Positions 61,197 to 64,000 of a stretch of 64,000 nucleotides of DNA are shown here, piece after piece (position 1 is the stretch's first letter; every line of letters starts with the position of its first letter). The notes beneath the pieces were generated by a model. The model was not told the origin of the DNA, searched no databases, and was given only the letters and a program-made list of their open reading frames with translations. The DNA is from Gemmatimonadota bacterium. Lineage in GTDB: Bacteria > Gemmatimonadota > Gemmatimonadetes > Gemmatimonadales > Gemmatimonadaceae. The translations under genes were made by a program, and so were the position numbers. The stretch lies in assembly GCA_020161135.1 (NCBI GenBank), contig JAIUOB010000002.1:124001-188000 (forward strand), read 5' to 3'.

Positions 61197-62393
61197 CTAC
61201 AGGATCACCAGCGAGGCCCGGCGGCCGCGGACGGTGGGCGCAGCGGGCGGTGTCGGCAGTGCGCGCCACTCGAAACTGCGCACCCCGTCCCGCACGCCGT
61301 CCTGGATCTGCTGGCGCATGTGCTCCATCACGTCGCGCAGCCGCTCGCTGTCGATGCGCAGCTCCCGCCCGTCCAACTGGATCCGCCCGACCGGCCCCTC
61401 GCGCCCCAGTTCCAGCATCCGCGGCATGCCCATGCCGTCGCCGATCGACATCGAGAAGCCGGTCCGCGGCAGTTCCGACGCCTTGGCGGCCTTCACGGCC
61501 ACGTCCCGGTACCGGCCGTTGCCGTACACCTTGAGCGTGACCGTCGCGCCAGGGGCCGTCTTCTCCACTTCGCGGACGAAGCGCCCGATGCGCGCGGACA
61601 CCGCCTGCGCGTCCTCGAGGTCCTCACGCGGCACCCGGACGTCGACGCCGTTCACCGCCGCGATGCGCTCCCCTTCGACGATTCCGGCCTGCTCGGCCGG
61701 GCCGCCGCCGACGACGCTGCTCAGGAAGAGACCGAGCGTGTCGCGCTTGGAGCCAGAGGCGCCGACGCTCACGCCCACCATGCCGCGGTCACCCGAGCGC
61801 TCGCCCTCGCCCCGCTCGCTGCGCGAACGGACCCGCACGTCGCCGGCGTCACTCATCCGCCGCACTTCGCCGCGCTCGAGCTCCGCCTGCGACACCGTCT
61901 TCACCGCGACCGTGCGCGGCGCCGCCGAGCCCGACCGAACGGAGAGCGTGACCTCGTCGCCGGCCTTCACTTGCGCCAGTGCCCGCTGCAGCCGCCGCTG
62001 CGCGAGCCCCGCGAGAGCGAGGTCCTCGGCGTCCTCCTTCGCCACGCGCAGGCTGATGCCGTTGATCTGCGTGAGCACGTCGCCGGCCTTGAGCCCCGCC
62101 TTGGCGGCCGGGCTGTTCGCGTCGACCTCCTCGAGCCGGATGCCGGCGGTGTCCGCCCGCGAGCCGGGCGCCATGACAACGCCCAGCACGGCGCGGTCGG
62201 CGCTGCGCGTGTAGACCGTCGCCATGCCACCAGGCGGCGTGCGAATGATGCGCACGTCGGGCGACTGGGCGCGCGCGGCGGCTGGCGCGAGGGCGAGCAG
62301 GGCGGCGGGAGCGAGCGCCAAGACAACGAATCGGGTCGCGGTCGCGGCCGCGGTCGCGCGACGATACGGGGTATGCATGGGAAGCGCCTTCAT
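61197..62393 (-). CDS. Exported protein with two PDZ domains
   Basis: A 398-residue protein. A signal peptide covers about residues 1-43 (ending ARAQ), taking ATG 62393 as start. PDZ domain one is at about residues 65-155 (VDANSPAAKAGLKAGDVLTQ), and PDZ two at about 210-315 (GGPAEQAGIVEGERIAAVNG). Neither a trypsin-like nor a S41 catalytic domain is seen. The C-terminal 70 residues carry charged segments (RELRIDSERLRDVMEHM). It is likely a periplasmic binding protein, perhaps a partner of a protease; the function is unknown. ATG 62378 is also possible. Confidence 0.78.
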   Translation of the reverse strand: MKALPMHTPYRRATAAATATRFVVLALAPAALLALAPAAARAQSPDVRIIRTPPGGMATVYTRSADRAVLGVVMAPGSRADTAGIRLEEVDANSPAAKAGLKAGDVLTQINGISLRVAKEDAEDLALAGLAQRRLQRALAQVKAGDEVTLSVRSGSAAPRTVAVKTVSQAELERGEVRRMSDAGDVRVRSRSERGEGERSGDRGMVGVSVGASGSKRDTLGLFLSSVVGGGPAEQAGIVEGERIAAVNGVDVRVPREDLEDAQAVSARIGRFVREVEKTAPGATVTLKVYGNGRYRDVAVKAAKASELPRTGFSMSIGDGMGMPRMLELGREGPVGRIQLDGRELRIDSERLRDVMEHMRQQIQDGVRDGVRSFEWRALPTPPAAPTVRGRRASLVIL

Positions 62394-62499
62394 GGGTCCG
62401 TGTCCTCGGATGGCTGCAGGATGGCTGCAGGGCTGCAGGGTGGAACGATGCCCATCCGACACGGGGGTGGCGGCCGAGGGTTTCCCTGCCCCGCCGGAC

Positions 62500-64000
62500 T
62501 CAGCGCCCGAGGCGCGCCCGCAACTGCTGCGACAGCGCCTGCCGCGTGATGGGCTTCTCCAGCACGAGCAACCGTTCGTCGGCGAGGAACGCCTCCGCGT
62601 CGGCCGTCGACGCGCCGCCGGTCAATACCACGAGCCGCTCGCGCAGCGTGGGGTGCGTTCGTCCCAGCGCTTCCGCGAACTCCACACCGGACATCTCCGG
62701 CATCATGAGATCGGTGACCACGAGGTCGACAGTCGCCGTCTCGAGCCACGCGAGCGCGCGTCGTGCACTGGCCTCGCCGTGGGCGTCCATCCCCTCTGCC
62801 GTGAGGCCGCGCAACAGTGCGCGCAACGCCGCCTCGTCGTCCTCCACCAGCAGGACCCGCGGACGCTGCGCGGGGTCGGACAGCACGGGCGGTTCCGCGG
62901 GAGCCGTGGGGATGGCGGTCGCCTCGGGGGTACGCCGCGAGAGTCGCGCGGCGGGGAGGCGGATGCGCACCACGGCGCCGCCGTTGGGATCATTGCCGAA
63001 CGACACGGTGCCGCCGTGCGCCTCGACGATGCCGCGCGAGACGAAGAGGCCGAGCCCCGAGCCGCCCTGCTGCGCCCGGGTGGTGAGGTAGGGCTCACCC
63101 AATCGCCCCATGACGTCGCGGGAGAACCCGGGTCCCTCATCCCGCACCTCGATCTCCGCCCACCCGGCCGGAGTGGTGCGCGTCGCGACGTGCAGCGTGT
63201 GGCGCGCCGGGTCGGCGGCGGCGATCATCGCCTGCGCGCCATTCACGAGCGGATTGAGCACCACCTGCACGAGCCGCCCCTCGTTGCCCTCGACGAGCGG
63301 CACGTCGCCCAACTGCACATCCAGCGTGATGCCGTGCCGCCACTGGTGCGCACCGACGCGCAGCGCGGCCCGCACGACGTCGCGCACGTCGAGCACGGCC
63401 TCGTCGCGATCGCCGGGGCGTGCATAGGTGCGCAAGTCGTCCACCACCTGCCGGATGCGGTCGGTGCCCTCGAGCGCCTGGGCCACCACGGCCCGCGCCT
63501 CCGCATCGCCGTCGCGCTCGATCACCTCGCGCAACTCCTCGAGGTTGAAGCGCAGGTACTGCAGCGGATTGTTGATCTCGTGTCCCACACCGGCCGCGAG
63601 CCGGCCCAATGCCGCGAGGCGCTGCTGTTCGACCATCGCGCGACGGGCCTCGTCGCGTTCGTCGGTGCGACGCTGCACGTCGCTGGCCAATCGCGCGGAG
63701 AGGGTATCGAGCGCTTCGGCATCGTCGCGGAAGCGCGCCAGCAGTTGCAGCGTGACGGGCGTGACCACGCAGACATAGCCGAGGTCGCCCAGGAACATGA
63801 AGCGCAGCCAGCCCGAGGCGACCGCCAACTCCTCGACCGCGACCAGGACGAAGACGATGAAGCCGATCACGATGGGCCAGCTGCCCGCTTCGCCGGCACG
63901 GGCGCGGCGCGACCAGGCCACCGCGCTGAACGCCAGCAGTGCCACGGGCAGGGCGCCCAGCACGGCGCCAAGGTCACTCAACTTCGCGCGCGGGGTGTCG
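62500..64000 (-). CDS. Hybrid sensor histidine kinase with receiver domain (N-terminus beyond window)
   Basis: At least 499 residues. The frame stays open through the right edge, and the only start inside is a TTG at 63981, so the sensor part probably continues outside. The visible part has three hydrophobic segments, then a coiled-coil region and a kinase core: H-box GVGHEINNPLQYL, N-box LNPLVNGAQAM, G1 DEGPGFSRD and G2 GGSGLGLFVS. A receiver domain follows, with RVLLVEDDEA, the phospho-Asp in VVTDLMMPEMSG and the Lys in VLEKPITRQ. It may regulate a partner outside the window; no response regulator gene is beside it here. Confidence 0.9.
   Translation of the reverse strand, partial: DTPRAKLSDLGAVLGALPVALLAFSAVAWSRRARAGEAGSWPIVIGFIVFVLVAVEELAVASGWLRFMFLGDLGYVCVVTPVTLQLLARFRDDAEALDTLSARLASDVQRRTDERDEARRAMVEQQRLAALGRLAAGVGHEINNPLQYLRFNLEELREVIERDGDAEARAVVAQALEGTDRIRQVVDDLRTYARPGDRDEAVLDVRDVVRAALRVGAHQWRHGITLDVQLGDVPLVEGNEGRLVQVVLNPLVNGAQAMIAAADPARHTLHVATRTTPAGWAEIEVRDEGPGFSRDVMGRLGEPYLTTRAQQGGSGLGLFVSRGIVEAHGGTVSFGNDPNGGAVVRIRLPAARLSRRTPEATAIPTAPAEPPVLSDPAQRPRVLLVEDDEAALRALLRGLTAEGMDAHGEASARRALAWLETATVDLVVTDLMMPEMSGVEFAEALGRTHPTLRERLVVLTGGASTADAEAFLADERLLVLEKPITRQALSQQLRARLGR

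Overview
The window is very GC-rich (roughly 70%), with dense bacterial genes, many 4-base ATGA/GTGA overlaps and frequent GTG starts. The gene content (exosortase plus PEP-CTERM protein, B12-dependent methionine synthase, RND and ABC-type efflux, M42 peptidase, YggT, PolX) and the codon bias fit a diderm of the Gemmatimonadota type. The phylum is an inference from style and content, not from a marker gene. No rRNA, tRNA, CRISPR array, transposase or prophage gene was seen.

Layout. (1) 1-17593 is an exosortase/exopolysaccharide locus split in two. On the minus strand are an O-antigen-ligase-like polymerase (cut by the left edge), EpsI and an exosortase. On the plus strand are a formyltransferase, asparagine-synthase-type amidotransferase, three glycosyltransferases, a polysaccharide deacetylase, a FemAB-like protein and a DegT-type aminotransferase. 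Between the halves sits a one-carbon/methionine cassette, metH and a divergent homocysteine methyltransferase-MTHFR fusion. Behind the locus follow a secreted Ig-like/alpha-helical protein (17871-20180) and a convergent lipoprotein with an HExxH site. (2) 22467-31650 holds an acyl-CoA dehydrogenase and a second envelope/glycan set: hexapeptide acyltransferase, VanZ-like protein, YggT, HAD phosphatase, polytopic GT-C-like protein, methyltransferase, SDR epimerase and GT2. (3) 31622-46094 is mixed: PQQ-type propeller, EEP hydrolase, fasciclin protein, amidohydrolase, B12-binding-type protein, TauE-like protein, M42 peptidase, HEAT-repeat protein, alpha/beta hydrolase, PolX and endonuclease III. 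(4) 46110-48545: the only PEP-CTERM protein seen here, a cyclophilin, a 59-residue membrane protein and an HD-domain protein. (5) 48620-54135 is an apparent stress operon: ECF sigma, membrane anti-sigma-like protein, Spy-like periplasmic protein, TolC, MacA-like adaptor and a MacB-type permease without an ATPase. (6) 54217-64000: Kup potassium transporter, an RND permease-adaptor pair, a double-PDZ protein and a hybrid histidine kinase running off the right edge.

How the parts may work together. The exosortase cleaves PEP-CTERM proteins such as 46110-46787 at the inner membrane, and the EPS genes make the polymer these systems normally accompany. The sigma/anti-sigma/Spy-like trio resembles the CnrYXH plan, in which a periplasmic sensor releases a sigma factor to switch on an adjacent efflux system.

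Non-coding signals that stand out: a -10-like TANNNT box placed 5-7 nt before the start codon of at least nine genes, suggesting leaderless mRNAs; two long related intergenic palindromes at 37659-37801 and 47733-47863; and several short tandem arrays in spacers.
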